Shown here in pieces: positions 33,707-42,355 of a DNA stretch of 64,000 bases (the stretch's first letter is position 1; each line of letters opens with the position of its first letter). Origin of the DNA: SM1-73 sp964588305 (GTDB taxonomy: Bacteria; Zixibacteria; MSB-5A5; SM1-73); contig CAZPOP010000008.1 of assembly GCA_964588305.1 (NCBI GenBank), positions 1-64,000 of the forward strand, written 5' to 3'. The translations under genes were made by a program, and so were the position numbers. The notes below the pieces were generated by a model. That model saw only the letters and a list, made by a program, of their open reading frames with translations. It made no database searches and was not told the origin of the DNA.

Positions 33707-34738
33707 TCATCCTGACCTGTGTGGCTCAATGATTACTTTGATGCACTCCTTGGCCTGGGCCACAAGCTTGAAGCCTAAGGCCGTCTCCTCAAGACTCAAT
33801 CGATGGGTAATCATTGTCCTTACAGGCACCCGACCTGCGTGGATCAGTTCTATTGCCTGAGTGCAGTCCAATGGGCTGGCACCGTATGAGGGCAGAAGTG
33901 TAATTCCGTTACGCCAAAAATCGTTCACCGGAACAGGGAGCTCGACGCCCGGATCTGTCGGCGCAAAGAACAGGATGGTACCGGCACGTTCCACGCACTG
34001 CAGTGCCTGGGTAAAGGCGGGCAGAGCTCCGGTGCAGACGATCACCAGGTCGGCAAGCCGGCCGCCGTTCATCTCACGCAGGCGGCCAGGAATGTCCTCC
34101 CGGGCGTGTATCACCGCATCTGCTCCAAACTGTTTTGCCGCATTAAGACGATATTCATTGACATCCGTTGTAATCACCCGTCCAGCCCCCAGAGCGCGAG
34201 CCAGAAGCAGGTGAAGCAGTCCGGAAATGCCGCTGCCCAGGATCAACACGCTTTGCCCCGGTTTCAGGCGCGCCATTCTTTGTCCGCGGAGAACGCAACC
34301 CAATGGCTCGACAAACGATCCCTCCTCAAAGGAGACCTGGTCAGGCAGAATGAAGACGCCGCGATCCACGTTGAGTCGTGGAACCCTTATGTATTCTGAA
34401 AAGCCACCGGGATCATAGTTTGTGGTATGCAAAGTATCACACACCGTATGATGGCCGCTCAGGCAAAAGTAGCAGGTATTGCAGGGAATATGATGGGAGA
34501 CGAAGACCCTGTCGCCGGTTTTGTAATGCGCTACACCTTCTCCGGTTTCGACGATCTCCCCCCCGATCTCATGCCCCAAGACCAGAGGAGCTTTCTTTAT
34601 GCGATACCATTCCATCACGTCGCTGCCGCAGATGCCGCTGGCTAGGACTTTCACCAGCATTTCGCCGGGACCGATCTTCGGCGTCGGTAGTTCCTCTAGC
34701 CTGACGTCATTATTATTATAGTACATTGCTACCCGCAT
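33707..34738 (-). CDS. Zinc-dependent alcohol/polyol dehydrogenase (MDR family)
   Basis: A 343-residue medium-chain dehydrogenase. Catalytic zinc region GICGSD (about residue 36-41) and GHEIGGEI; four-Cys structural zinc loop CNTCYFCLSGHHTVC; nucleotide fold VLILGSGISGLLHLLLAR near residue 165 with Asp in TTDVNEYRL suggesting NAD preference. Closest in look to sorbitol, threonine or galactitol dehydrogenases. It lies downstream of an LsrF-like thiolase, in one operon, so a role in catabolising a small phosphorylated or sugar-derived ketone is plausible. GGAGGG precedes the ATG. Confidence 0.9.
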   Translation of the reverse strand: MRVAMYYNNNDVRLEELPTPKIGPGEMLVKVLASGICGSDVMEWYRIKKAPLVLGHEIGGEIVETGEGVAHYKTGDRVFVSHHIPCNTCYFCLSGHHTVCDTLHTTNYDPGGFSEYIRVPRLNVDRGVFILPDQVSFEEGSFVEPLGCVLRGQRMARLKPGQSVLILGSGISGLLHLLLARALGAGRVITTDVNEYRLNAAKQFGADAVIHAREDIPGRLREMNGGRLADLVIVCTGALPAFTQALQCVERAGTILFFAPTDPGVELPVPVNDFWRNGITLLPSYGASPLDCTQAIELIHAGRVPVRTMITHRLSLEETALGFKLVAQAKECIKVIIEPHRSG

Positions 34739-34772
34739 TCTTTTCCCTCCACCATTTCATTCCCGGAAATCA

Positions 34773-35567
34773 TTATCCCTTACTCTTAGTGGCATTGAAC
34801 AGCTTGTGGGCTTCTTCGGGAGTGGCGTTTTCGTGCACAATAGCGCGCAGGGCCTTGGCCACAGCCACGGGGTGAGGATTCTGCCAGACGTTTCTTCCCA
34901 GATTTATGCCCACAGCGCCTTTTTGCATGCCGTCATAGACGAAATCGAACACCTCCCGTTCCGTCTCGCACTTGGGCCCGCCCGCCATCACTACCGGAAC
35001 CGGACACCCTTCTACAACCTTGTCGAAATCTTTCTCACACCAATAGGTTTTTACCACGCGTGCGCCCAGTTCGGCCGCAATACGACAGCTTAAAGCAAGG
35101 TAGCGGGCGTCTTTTTGCCCCACCTCTTTACCCACAGCCGTCACAGCCATTACCGGAATGCCGTAATCCTCGCACTCGTTCACCAAATCCGCCAAATTCA
35201 TAAGCGATTGATGTTCATAACTACTCCCCACAAAGATGGAAATGCCTACCGCTGCTGCATTAAGGCGGAGGATCTCTTCTATGGAGGTGGTGATTTCCTC
35301 GTCGGCCAAGTCTTCTCCCACCATGCTGGTGCCCCCGGATACCCTGAGAATGATCGGTTTGTCGATGGCCGGGTCTACCGATGAGCGCAATACTCCCCTA
35401 GTAACAAACAGAGCGTCGCAATAGGGAAGAAGAGGCTTTATGGTTTCACCCGGTTTTTCCAGACACCTTGTCGGTCCCTGAAAATATCCATGATCGATGG
35501 GCAAGAAGAAGCAATGACCATCGGGTCTAATCAGCTGGCTGAGCCTGTTTTTCATTCCCCAATCCAT
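34773..35567 (-). CDS. lsrF: LsrF-like aldolase/thiolase (DhnA/DeoC family)
   Basis: Closely follows LsrF of the AI-2 degradation pathway, which transfers the acetyl group of 3-hydroxy-5-phosphonooxypentane-2,4-dione to CoA. Shared landmarks: start MDWGMKNRLSQL, DHGYFQGPT, TRGVLRSSV, GSSYEHQSL, MAVTAVGK, ARVVKTYWCEKDF with the Schiff-base Lys, and GRNVWQNPHPVA. 264 residues is normal. No lsrK, lsrG or transporter genes are in the window, so the substrate could be another ketose phosphate. GGGAGG is 8 nt upstream. Confidence 0.88.
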   Translation of the reverse strand: MDWGMKNRLSQLIRPDGHCFFLPIDHGYFQGPTRCLEKPGETIKPLLPYCDALFVTRGVLRSSVDPAIDKPIILRVSGGTSMVGEDLADEEITTSIEEILRLNAAAVGISIFVGSSYEHQSLMNLADLVNECEDYGIPVMAVTAVGKEVGQKDARYLALSCRIAAELGARVVKTYWCEKDFDKVVEGCPVPVVMAGGPKCETEREVFDFVYDGMQKGAVGINLGRNVWQNPHPVAVAKALRAIVHENATPEEAHKLFNATKSKG

Positions 35568-35603
35568 TTCGAATACCTCCCTGACATATCATCGAATGGT
35601 TTT

Positions 35604-35825
35604 TTACTGGTCGTCTCTTTCAGGTGTGACGATCAAATACCCTTTCTCTATCAACCAGTGATGAAACTGGTACGTGGTGTATCTGCAATTCTCTTTACAG
35701 ATTTGTCTTATCTGTTCATACTCCTGAGAGCCTTCTTCTTGAGCATCCAGCTTCAGTTGAACCGGACACTTCACGTCCTTGCAGAATTCTCTCCGTTTAT
35801 AGTCAACATATCCTTTGATCGACAT
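35604..35825 (-). CDS. Small conserved-looking cysteine protein
   Basis: A 73-residue soluble protein with four cysteines in two pairs (REFCKDVKCPVQ and QICKENCRYTTYQF), spaced as for a metal site or disulphides, then a compact HHWLIEKGYLIV helix-strand. I do not recognise a named family. It is first in the operon with lsrF and the dehydrogenase, directly behind a good promoter. It could be a small metal-binding or regulatory protein. Confidence 0.75.
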   Translation of the reverse strand: MSIKGYVDYKRREFCKDVKCPVQLKLDAQEEGSQEYEQIRQICKENCRYTTYQFHHWLIEKGYLIVTPERDDQ

Positions 35826-35953
35826 AACTCACCTTTCTTGAGCTTTTCTTGGTTTCACAATTCGAAAGATTCGGTTTGTGTGCGCCCCGTGAATCCATAT
35901 CGAACCATAACACGCTTTTTCACAAACCCCAAACGACTTCACAGTACGTCCCA

Positions 35954-35982
35954 TGATAAGCAAAAAGGAAGCGAAAGTCAAG
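35954..35982 (-). promoter_or_regulatory. Promoter of the lsrF operon
   Basis: On the minus strand TTGACT (35977-35982), 17-bp spacer, TATCAT (35954-35959). The start codon of the first gene is about 130 bp downstream, leaving a leader of some 120 nt. Confidence 0.65.
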
Positions 35983-36034
35983 TTCTCCGCCTGACAGTGA
36001 TGTCAAGAATTTCATGCCGTTTCCGAAATTTTCA

Positions 36035-36063
36035 TTGCCCTTTTGTAATGTGCAACGTATGTT
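36035..36063 (+). promoter_or_regulatory. Candidate promoter for the S9 peptidase gene
   Basis: TTGCCC (36035-36040), 17-bp spacer, TATGTT (36058-36063), about 100 bp before the start codon at 36167. It is back to back with the lsrF promoter. Confidence 0.4.
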
Positions 36064-36166
36064 CTAAACAGGTAAAATCAGGTTGAGCTTTTGCCGAGGC
36101 CAATTTGCAGAGATTCCATGCAGGCCGTTTTTGAGCAGAAATTCATTTTCAAAAGGAGAAAAGAAT

Positions 36167-38152
36167 ATGTTTCGGAACCGGATATTCATCTTGGGGTTTC
36201 TGTCGTTGATCTTTTTGGTCTGGCCAATGCTTGCTGACGCTGGCTCTGATGTGGAGGGACTCCTGGCTGAGATAGACACCTGGATTACTGCGGATACCGC
36301 TCGCATCCTGAGCTTTGTCGATAGCTGTAACGCCCGCAGCCGATCCGTTCTGGAAGGATCGCCTCATTGGGACGGAGCCTATCGGGATCTCAGTTTCCTG
36401 CTGGGGATCGACTACGTGGAGAGCCCACAGATCGACAACACCGGACGAATGTATTTTCTGATGAGGATCACAGGTGAGAGCGACGCGCTTTTCTACGTCG
36501 ATCAGGCCATGGGCTGGCCCCACCAGATGACGCCGAACAACTGGTTCTCCGAAGGCTTGTCCATCGGTTACTATGACGTGCATCCATCCGGCAAGTACGT
36601 TCTGGTGGGGGTGGAGAAACACGGCAACGAAAACCATGACGTGTACCTGTTCGAGAGAGAGGGTGGATTTCGCCCTTTGATTCAGAATGAAAACGTCCAG
36701 TATCGAACCATCGTTTTCAAAAATGAAGATGAGTTTTTCTTAGTCAGCGATGACAACAAGAACCTCTTTCTTTTGAAATACACGATTTCCTCCGGCAAGC
36801 TGGATACTCTGTATACCGAAGATGAGTCTTTCGATCCGGAGGATTACTTCGACGGAAAACTCCTCTGCTCCCGGTGGTTCAGCTTCTCCGAAAGCCAGCT
36901 TTTCATCTATGACCCGGAGAATAACAAGGCCACGGACATCACCGGGCGGGGACTTTTCTGGGGTGGCTGTTTTGCTCTGGACGGTCGAATAGTCACCCTG
37001 ACCTCCGAGCTATCTTCCGAAGATGAATTCCTGAAATTTGCAAGCGTCGATCCGGACAAACCCGAGAAACTGACTTTCCTCTGCGATCCAAAACTCGAAG
37101 TGGACAATTATCTTCTGGTGAGAAATACCGGAACCATCGCTGCAACTCTTAACAAGGACGGTTACTCCCAGCTTCTGGGATTTGACTTGGAGGGAAATCT
37201 ACTTGACCTCCCTCAACCGGAGATCGGAGTGGTTGGTGGGTCATCCGCGAATGAGTTCGGAGAAGTGATATTTGGCTTCTCTTCTCCACGAACGGCGCCT
37301 GTTTTGTATAAGTTTCGATTAGGAACGAATTCGCTGAAGCAGATTGCCTCAACTTCGAGTTTTGGCTTCGACTTTTCAAACATCAAGGTTGAAGTGATCC
37401 ATTACCCTTCCTCAGATGGGATGCAAATCCCTGCTCTGCTTTACTACGCTTCCGGTGCTAAGAAAGACGGCAAGAATCCAGCCATAGTGGTATATCATGG
37501 AGGCCCGCCCTCACAAAGCCAGCCATATTTTCAGCGAAACGTCTCTTTTGCCTTGAGCCGGGGGATCGTCGTCTTATTTCCCAACGTGAGAGGATCAACC
37601 GGATATGGTCCGGCCTTCGAGGAAGCAGACAATCTGGAAGGCAGGGAGCAGTCACTTGTGGATTGTGAGTTGGCCTTGGATTATCTGGTGGAGCAAGGGT
37701 GGAGCACCCACGACAGAATTGCCATCTGGGGTGGCTCCTATGGTGGTTACGTGGTGAATTACTTGAGCGTCAAGGCTCCGGACAAGTTTGCCTGTGGCGT
37801 CTCGGAAGTAGGAATGTCTGACATAGACCACAACGACACGCTTGTGGATCTCACCTTCCGCAAAGGTTGGGAAAGGGAGTTGGGGCCGGTGGGAAGTGAG
37901 CTGACACATAGACTCTCCCCGATCTTCTATGTCGAGAACATCAAGCGACCTCTATTCCTTACCGGTGGATACAATGATCCCCGGGTCCCGGCAAGCGACG
38001 CCCGCAGGTTCAGCCTGGTGCTTTCTGATTTGGGCAAGGAGGTTCTCTACTATGAGGAAGTGGAAGCGGGCCACGGCGGCGTTACCAAAAGTCAAGTCAT
38101 AGAAGAATATGCCAGGTCCTACGTTTTTATGCTGGATTACATCATGCGGTGA
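36167..38152 (+). CDS. S9 family serine peptidase (DPP IV/acylaminoacyl type), exported
   Basis: A 661-residue prolyl-oligopeptidase-family enzyme from the ATG at 36167, which has AGGAG 8 nt upstream and opens a clean signal peptide (IFILGFLSLIFLVWPMLADAG). A seven-blade propeller-type region comes first, then an alpha/beta hydrolase with nucleophile Ser in GGSYGGYVVNY, acid in GGYNDPRVPASD and His in VEAGHGG. The oxyanion loop YHGGPPSQ and NVRGSTGYG are typical. It would cut peptides or dipeptides in the periplasm. A second S9 enzyme follows. Confidence 0.92.
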   Translation: MFRNRIFILGFLSLIFLVWPMLADAGSDVEGLLAEIDTWITADTARILSFVDSCNARSRSVLEGSPHWDGAYRDLSFLLGIDYVESPQIDNTGRMYFLMRITGESDALFYVDQAMGWPHQMTPNNWFSEGLSIGYYDVHPSGKYVLVGVEKHGNENHDVYLFEREGGFRPLIQNENVQYRTIVFKNEDEFFLVSDDNKNLFLLKYTISSGKLDTLYTEDESFDPEDYFDGKLLCSRWFSFSESQLFIYDPENNKATDITGRGLFWGGCFALDGRIVTLTSELSSEDEFLKFASVDPDKPEKLTFLCDPKLEVDNYLLVRNTGTIAATLNKDGYSQLLGFDLEGNLLDLPQPEIGVVGGSSANEFGEVIFGFSSPRTAPVLYKFRLGTNSLKQIASTSSFGFDFSNIKVEVIHYPSSDGMQIPALLYYASGAKKDGKNPAIVVYHGGPPSQSQPYFQRNVSFALSRGIVVLFPNVRGSTGYGPAFEEADNLEGREQSLVDCELALDYLVEQGWSTHDRIAIWGGSYGGYVVNYLSVKAPDKFACGVSEVGMSDIDHNDTLVDLTFRKGWERELGPVGSELTHRLSPIFYVENIKRPLFLTGGYNDPRVPASDARRFSLVLSDLGKEVLYYEEVEAGHGGVTKSQVIEEYARSYVFMLDYIMR

Positions 38153-38259
38153 TCTAGCGCTGGCCAAAAGCGAATCCTTAGTAACCTGCAGGCAGGAAAC
38201 GCTAAGAAGATTCAATTGTCAAACTGACGTGAAATCGTCAAGAAAGAGGAGGGATTTTT

Positions 38260-40419
38260 ATGACTCAAACAAAAGCGCTACGGACGCTTTTTTCTTCCAT
38301 TCTTCTGACTGTGGTCTTAGCGGGAGCCTTTTTGGCAATCGATTCCTGCACCACCCCATCCAACGAGCAGGAGGGAGAGATGTCGAAGCCACCTGAAGCT
38401 CGCACAGAAAATGTTGTGGACGTGATACACGGGCAAAAGGTTGAAGATCCCTATCGCTGGTTGGAGAATGGGGAAAGCCAAGAGGCGCGCGAGTGGGTGA
38501 ATGAGCAAAACGAGTTCACGCGCTCCCGACTGAATCAGGTTCCCGGACGGATGCGGATCGGAGAGCGGTTGGAGAGTTTGTTGTCCATAGGTTTTATTAC
38601 CTCCCCGCGGGTGCGCAAGGGCCGATACTTTTACGAAAAACGCGAGGGCAAACAGGATCAGCCCATTCTTTACATGCGCCAGGGACTGGAAGGAACAGGA
38701 CAAATAGTGATAGATCCAAATGCTTTAGACGAAGCAGGCTTGGTGGTTCTGGATTGGTGGTTCCCCTCAGATGATGGAAAGCTTCTGGCATACGGCCTTT
38801 CCAGTGAGGGCAACGAGGAGAGCACACTTCGTGTCATGAACGTGGAGACCGGTGAAAATCTGGCCGATCAGATTCCAGAAACCAGAGGCTGCAGCGTAGC
38901 CTGGATGAAAGATAAGAGCGGTTTCTACTACACCAGATACCCCAAACCCGGAGAAGTCCCCGACGGAGAGGAAACCTATCATCGGCACGTTTTCTATCAT
39001 GCCCTGGGAGCCAAAGCTGATGAAGACCCAAAGATATTTGGCGAAGGCAGGGCTCTGGACGACTGGCCGGAGGTCCGTCTTTCTTCTGACGGCCGGTTCC
39101 TGCTGGTGACGGTCTCTCAGGGCTGGTCCAAGTCGGAGATGTATTTTCGGGATATTGAAAACTCGAATGAGTTTGTCCCGATCGTGGAAGGTGTGGAAGC
39201 GACGTTCGAGGGGGAGATCGTAGGTGAATATCTCTACCTTCACACCAATTATGAGGCACCTAATTACAGGGCGATGAGAGTTGACCTGAAGAAGCCGTCT
39301 ATGGAAAACTGGATAGAGCTTATTCCTGAGAGCGAGTCGGTTCTGGAAGCGGTGCAGGTGATAGGCAATAAGATCGTAGCCAGATACATGCAAAATGCTT
39401 CTTCCCGACTTAAGGTATTCTCCCTAACCGGTGAATTGTCAAAAGAGATAGAACTGCCGGCTCTCGGTACTGTGCCTGAAGTCAATGGAGAGTGGGACGG
39501 TTCTGAGGTTTTGTTTAGTTACGGATCATTCTTTATTCCACCTACGATTTTCCATTATGATCTCAAAACGGATGAGCTTTCTCTTTACGACCGGGTTAAA
39601 GCCGACGTGGATACCTCTCTGTATCAGGTTCAGCAGGCTTGGTATCAATCCAAGGACGGCACGAAGATTTCGATGTTCTTGGTTCACCAGAAGGACTTGA
39701 AGCTTGATGGCAATAACCCGACTTTGCTGACCGGATACGGGGGTTTTAACTCCAGCGTGACTCCCTCATTTCAACGCAACAGGTTCCTTTGGCTTGAAAG
39801 CGGAGGGGTAGTTGCTATTCCCAATCTGCGCGGTGGGGGAGAGTATGGAGAGGAGTGGCACAAAGCAGGGATGCTGGAGAATAAGCAAAACGTGTTCGAT
39901 GATTTCATCGCAGCCGCCGAATGGCTGATCTCAAACAACTACACAAATCCTTCAAAATTAGCCATATCCGGAGGAAGCAACGGTGGACTTCTGGTAGGCG
40001 CTGTGATGACTCAAAGGCCTGACCTGTTCAAAGCGGTAGTCTGTGGAAATCCGCTTCTGGACATGATCAGGTATCAGAATTTCCTCATAGCCAAACTGTG
40101 GGTTCCCGAATACGGCACAGCCGAAGATCCCGAACAGTTCAAATACTTGTACCGATACTCTCCTTATCATCGGGTTCAGGACAAAACGCCCTATCCGGCC
40201 ACACTCATGATGACCTCCGAGTCGGACACCCGGGTGGATCCCATGCACGCGTTCAAGATGGCCGCCCGATTGCAGGCGACAACGTCTGCAGATGATCCCA
40301 TCCTCCTGCGTTTTGAAAGCAAAGCCGGTCACGGTGCGGGAACGCCATTATCAAAAATCATCGAGGAGTATACTGACATCTGGAGCTTTGTCTACTGGCA
40401 GTTGGATGTGAAATACTAA
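38260..40419 (+). CDS. Prolyl oligopeptidase family protein (S9A), exported
   Basis: A 719-residue S9A prolyl oligopeptidase with an export signal and a Cys (AIDSCTTPS, near residue 30) that could be a weak lipobox. The N-terminal DPYRWLEN segment, propeller, NLRGGGEYGEEWHKAG, nucleophile in ISGGSNGGLLVGA, acid in SDTRVDPMHA and His in KAGHGAGTP are all in order. It would hydrolyse proline-containing peptides outside the cytoplasm. It follows the other S9 gene by 108 bp on the same strand, with a GAGGAGGG ribosome site. Confidence 0.94.
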   Translation: MTQTKALRTLFSSILLTVVLAGAFLAIDSCTTPSNEQEGEMSKPPEARTENVVDVIHGQKVEDPYRWLENGESQEAREWVNEQNEFTRSRLNQVPGRMRIGERLESLLSIGFITSPRVRKGRYFYEKREGKQDQPILYMRQGLEGTGQIVIDPNALDEAGLVVLDWWFPSDDGKLLAYGLSSEGNEESTLRVMNVETGENLADQIPETRGCSVAWMKDKSGFYYTRYPKPGEVPDGEETYHRHVFYHALGAKADEDPKIFGEGRALDDWPEVRLSSDGRFLLVTVSQGWSKSEMYFRDIENSNEFVPIVEGVEATFEGEIVGEYLYLHTNYEAPNYRAMRVDLKKPSMENWIELIPESESVLEAVQVIGNKIVARYMQNASSRLKVFSLTGELSKEIELPALGTVPEVNGEWDGSEVLFSYGSFFIPPTIFHYDLKTDELSLYDRVKADVDTSLYQVQQAWYQSKDGTKISMFLVHQKDLKLDGNNPTLLTGYGGFNSSVTPSFQRNRFLWLESGGVVAIPNLRGGGEYGEEWHKAGMLENKQNVFDDFIAAAEWLISNNYTNPSKLAISGGSNGGLLVGAVMTQRPDLFKAVVCGNPLLDMIRYQNFLIAKLWVPEYGTAEDPEQFKYLYRYSPYHRVQDKTPYPATLMMTSESDTRVDPMHAFKMAARLQATTSADDPILLRFESKAGHGAGTPLSKIIEEYTDIWSFVYWQLDVKY

Positions 40420-40472
40420 GAGTGAATGCTTTAGCCTGTAATTCTCGTTATCTAAACTCAGGAGAGAGAATC

Positions 40473-40817
40473 ATGGAGAAGATGATTGCCTTTTGTGGAC
40501 TGGGATGCAGCGAATGTCCGGCATACATCGCTACCCAGAAAGACGATGATGAGGAAAGAAGAAAAGTAGCCGAGATGTGGTCGAATGAGTTTAAAGCACA
40601 ACTGAAACCCGAGGACATCAACTGCGATGGGTGTCTGGCGGACAGCGACAGGCTCTTCAGCCACGTTAAAGTCTGTGAAATAAGAAAGTGTGGTTTAGAT
40701 AAGAAAGTGAAGAACTGCGCCTATTGCGATGACTACGCCTGCGAAAAGCTAACCGAGTTTTTCAAAATGGCGCCAGAGGCCAAGACCACTCTTGACGAAG
40801 TAAGAAAGAATCTGTAA
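40473..40817 (+). CDS. DUF3795-like cysteine-rich protein
   Basis: A 114-residue protein with eight or so cysteines: FCGLGCSECPAYIAT at the N-terminus, CDGCLAD, CEIRKCG and CAYCDDYACEKL. This arrangement is typical of DUF3795 proteins, which probably bind a metal or iron-sulphur centre; function is not known. The ATG at 40473 is preceded by AGGAGAGA. It lies just after the S9A gene on the same strand and may be cotranscribed. Confidence 0.82.
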   Translation: MEKMIAFCGLGCSECPAYIATQKDDDEERRKVAEMWSNEFKAQLKPEDINCDGCLADSDRLFSHVKVCEIRKCGLDKKVKNCAYCDDYACEKLTEFFKMAPEAKTTLDEVRKNL

Positions 40818-40846
40818 TCCTTTGAATTGCAGGACACCCTTTGGTT

Positions 40847-41049
40847 CGGACAGGGGTTGGACCCCTGTCCGGTTGGAAGGGCGGGGGTACAACCCCCGCC
40901 CTAACGGGATTGTATCCCGTCAAAAAAACGGGCGCCATGAATGGCGCCCCTACATCTGTAGGGGTCTGATTCATGGTTCGACAGGCTCACCATCCTGTCT
41001 TGGACCCTGAGGCTCAGACCGAAGGGAGCGAAGCCGAAGGATCAGACCC
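40847..41049. repeat. Array of consecutive perfect hairpins
   Basis: Five different perfect hairpins in a row: GGACAGGGGT/ACCCCTGTCC (40848-40870), GGGCGGGGGT/ACCCCCGCCC (40879-40901), ACGGGAT/ATCCCGT (40904-40920), GGGCGCCAT/ATGGCGCCC (40930-40949), CCCCTACA/TGTAGGGG (40947-40964). Then GGGTCTGAT (40962-40970) pairs with ATCAGACCC (41041-41049) around a 70-bp part with a TTCGACAGGCTCA-type REP motif. Each has a different sequence, so this is not simple tandem duplication. No T-run. Confidence 0.8.
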
Positions 41050-41136
41050 GATCCAGACTACATTTCCAATAATCTCTTGCAAAACCCTCACTTCTTTTCT
41101 ATAGTAGACCCAAAACCTGTAATGAAGAGCTGACTT

Positions 41137-42078
41137 TTGACTCAACAAAGAATGCGCGATTCATCACAAAATCAGGGTAACGCAAACATATCCTTAGGTT
41201 ATCTCTTCTCCGGCATGTCTGCCGTCTTCGCCTCGGTGGCAATTGTAGCCGGCAAGTGGACGCTTCAGGGCATTTCTCCACTCGCATTGAACGCCCTGGT
41301 TTTTCCTATAGGAGCGATTGTCTTAGGGCTGTGCGTGATTCCGCAAAAACGGTGGAAACGGATTTTCGCCTTGAATGGAAAAGCATGGGTATGGACTCTG
41401 ACCTTTACCGTCCTGGCTTTCGCTGCGATTTGGACTTACTGGATCGGAATAAAGATGATGGACCCCACCCTGGCTTCGCTTCTCAACCGTACGGAGACTC
41501 TGGTTACAATTCTTCTGGGTATCGTAATTCTGGGAGAGCGTTTTTCACGAGGGGAGGCATTGGGGGCGATCCTGGCATTGGCTGGAATCGTGCTGATGAA
41601 GTTTACGCTCAGGGTGGAATATTCGACCGGGTTCTGGGTGGTGGTGTTCAGTGCGGTCTGCTTTGGCACGGCGGAGTTTATTGCCAAAATTGCAGTGCGC
41701 TACGTCGATCCCTTGACCTTAAGTTTTGTGCGCAACCTGGTTAGTGCAGTTATGTTCTGGGTTGCTGTAGCTTTTGTGGGGACTTCCTTTACCGGGGTGG
41801 GCTCGGTATTCTGGGGGGTAATAATAATTGCCATCATGGGTCCGATCTTAACCCGTCCCATTTACCTTGTCGCTTTGAAACATATCGAAGTATCCAAGGT
41901 TGCCCTGATTAACCAGAGCCAGCCTGTTTTCGTGGCGATAATGGCCATTCTTGCTCTCAAGCAGACGCCTGCATTGCGGGAGATCATAGGGGGAGTGTTC
42001 GTTATCGGTGGCTGTCTGCTGATCATCCTGAGCCGCAAAAGAACCCCAGACAAGAGTGATTTGGGCCATAAGGAATAG
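41137..42078 (+). CDS. EamA/DMT family transporter
   Basis: A 313-residue inner-membrane protein with ten predicted helices as two EamA five-helix repeats (about residues 20-155 and 165-305). Landmarks: LNRTETLVTILLGIVILGERFS at the end of repeat 1 and LINQSQPVFVAIMAILALKQTP at the end of repeat 2. The family exports or imports small metabolites such as amino acids; the substrate cannot be read from sequence. The start is uncertain: TTG 41137 or ATG 41152, neither with a strong ribosome site. Confidence 0.87.
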   Translation: MTQQRMRDSSQNQGNANISLGYLFSGMSAVFASVAIVAGKWTLQGISPLALNALVFPIGAIVLGLCVIPQKRWKRIFALNGKAWVWTLTFTVLAFAAIWTYWIGIKMMDPTLASLLNRTETLVTILLGIVILGERFSRGEALGAILALAGIVLMKFTLRVEYSTGFWVVVFSAVCFGTAEFIAKIAVRYVDPLTLSFVRNLVSAVMFWVAVAFVGTSFTGVGSVFWGVIIIAIMGPILTRPIYLVALKHIEVSKVALINQSQPVFVAIMAILALKQTPALREIIGGVFVIGGCLLIILSRKRTPDKSDLGHKE

Positions 42079-42080
42079 AC

Positions 42081-42289
42081 CATAGGGCGCGCACCGCTGC
42101 CCACCCGGCTTCCGGCGGGGCTGGGAGCCCCGTCTACGTCAGGCAATATCCTTCGGCGCATTATAGAGTTTCTCGTAAACACTCGCTTCCAGTTGGTGTT
42201 CTTCACCAACAGGAAAGGAACGGCGGGTGAAGAACGCCCGCCTGAACCAAGGGACCCGTAGGGCGAGCACCCTTGCTGGCCCGGCTTCG
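42081..42289. repeat. Decayed direct-repeat and hairpin element
   Basis: Two copies of a 33-bp unit (42081-42113 and 42257-42289, 25 of 33 identical, shared core TAGGGCG and CCCGGCTTC) flank hairpins CGGGGC/GCCCCG (42116-42132), GTTGGTG/CACCAAC (42192-42210) and GGCGGG/CCCGCC (42222-42242). It fills the gap between the transporter and the convergent exported-protein gene and has no ORF. Confidence 0.55.
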
Positions 42290-42355
42290 CGGAAACCATT
42301 ACTCGACGATTCTCTATTGTATCGACTGATGATGGGGGAGAGCGGACGAAGTGCG

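Noticed and set aside
40847..41049. CRISPR array
   Set aside because: The repeated structures are palindromes of different sequence without constant repeats or uniform spacers, and no cas genes are near.
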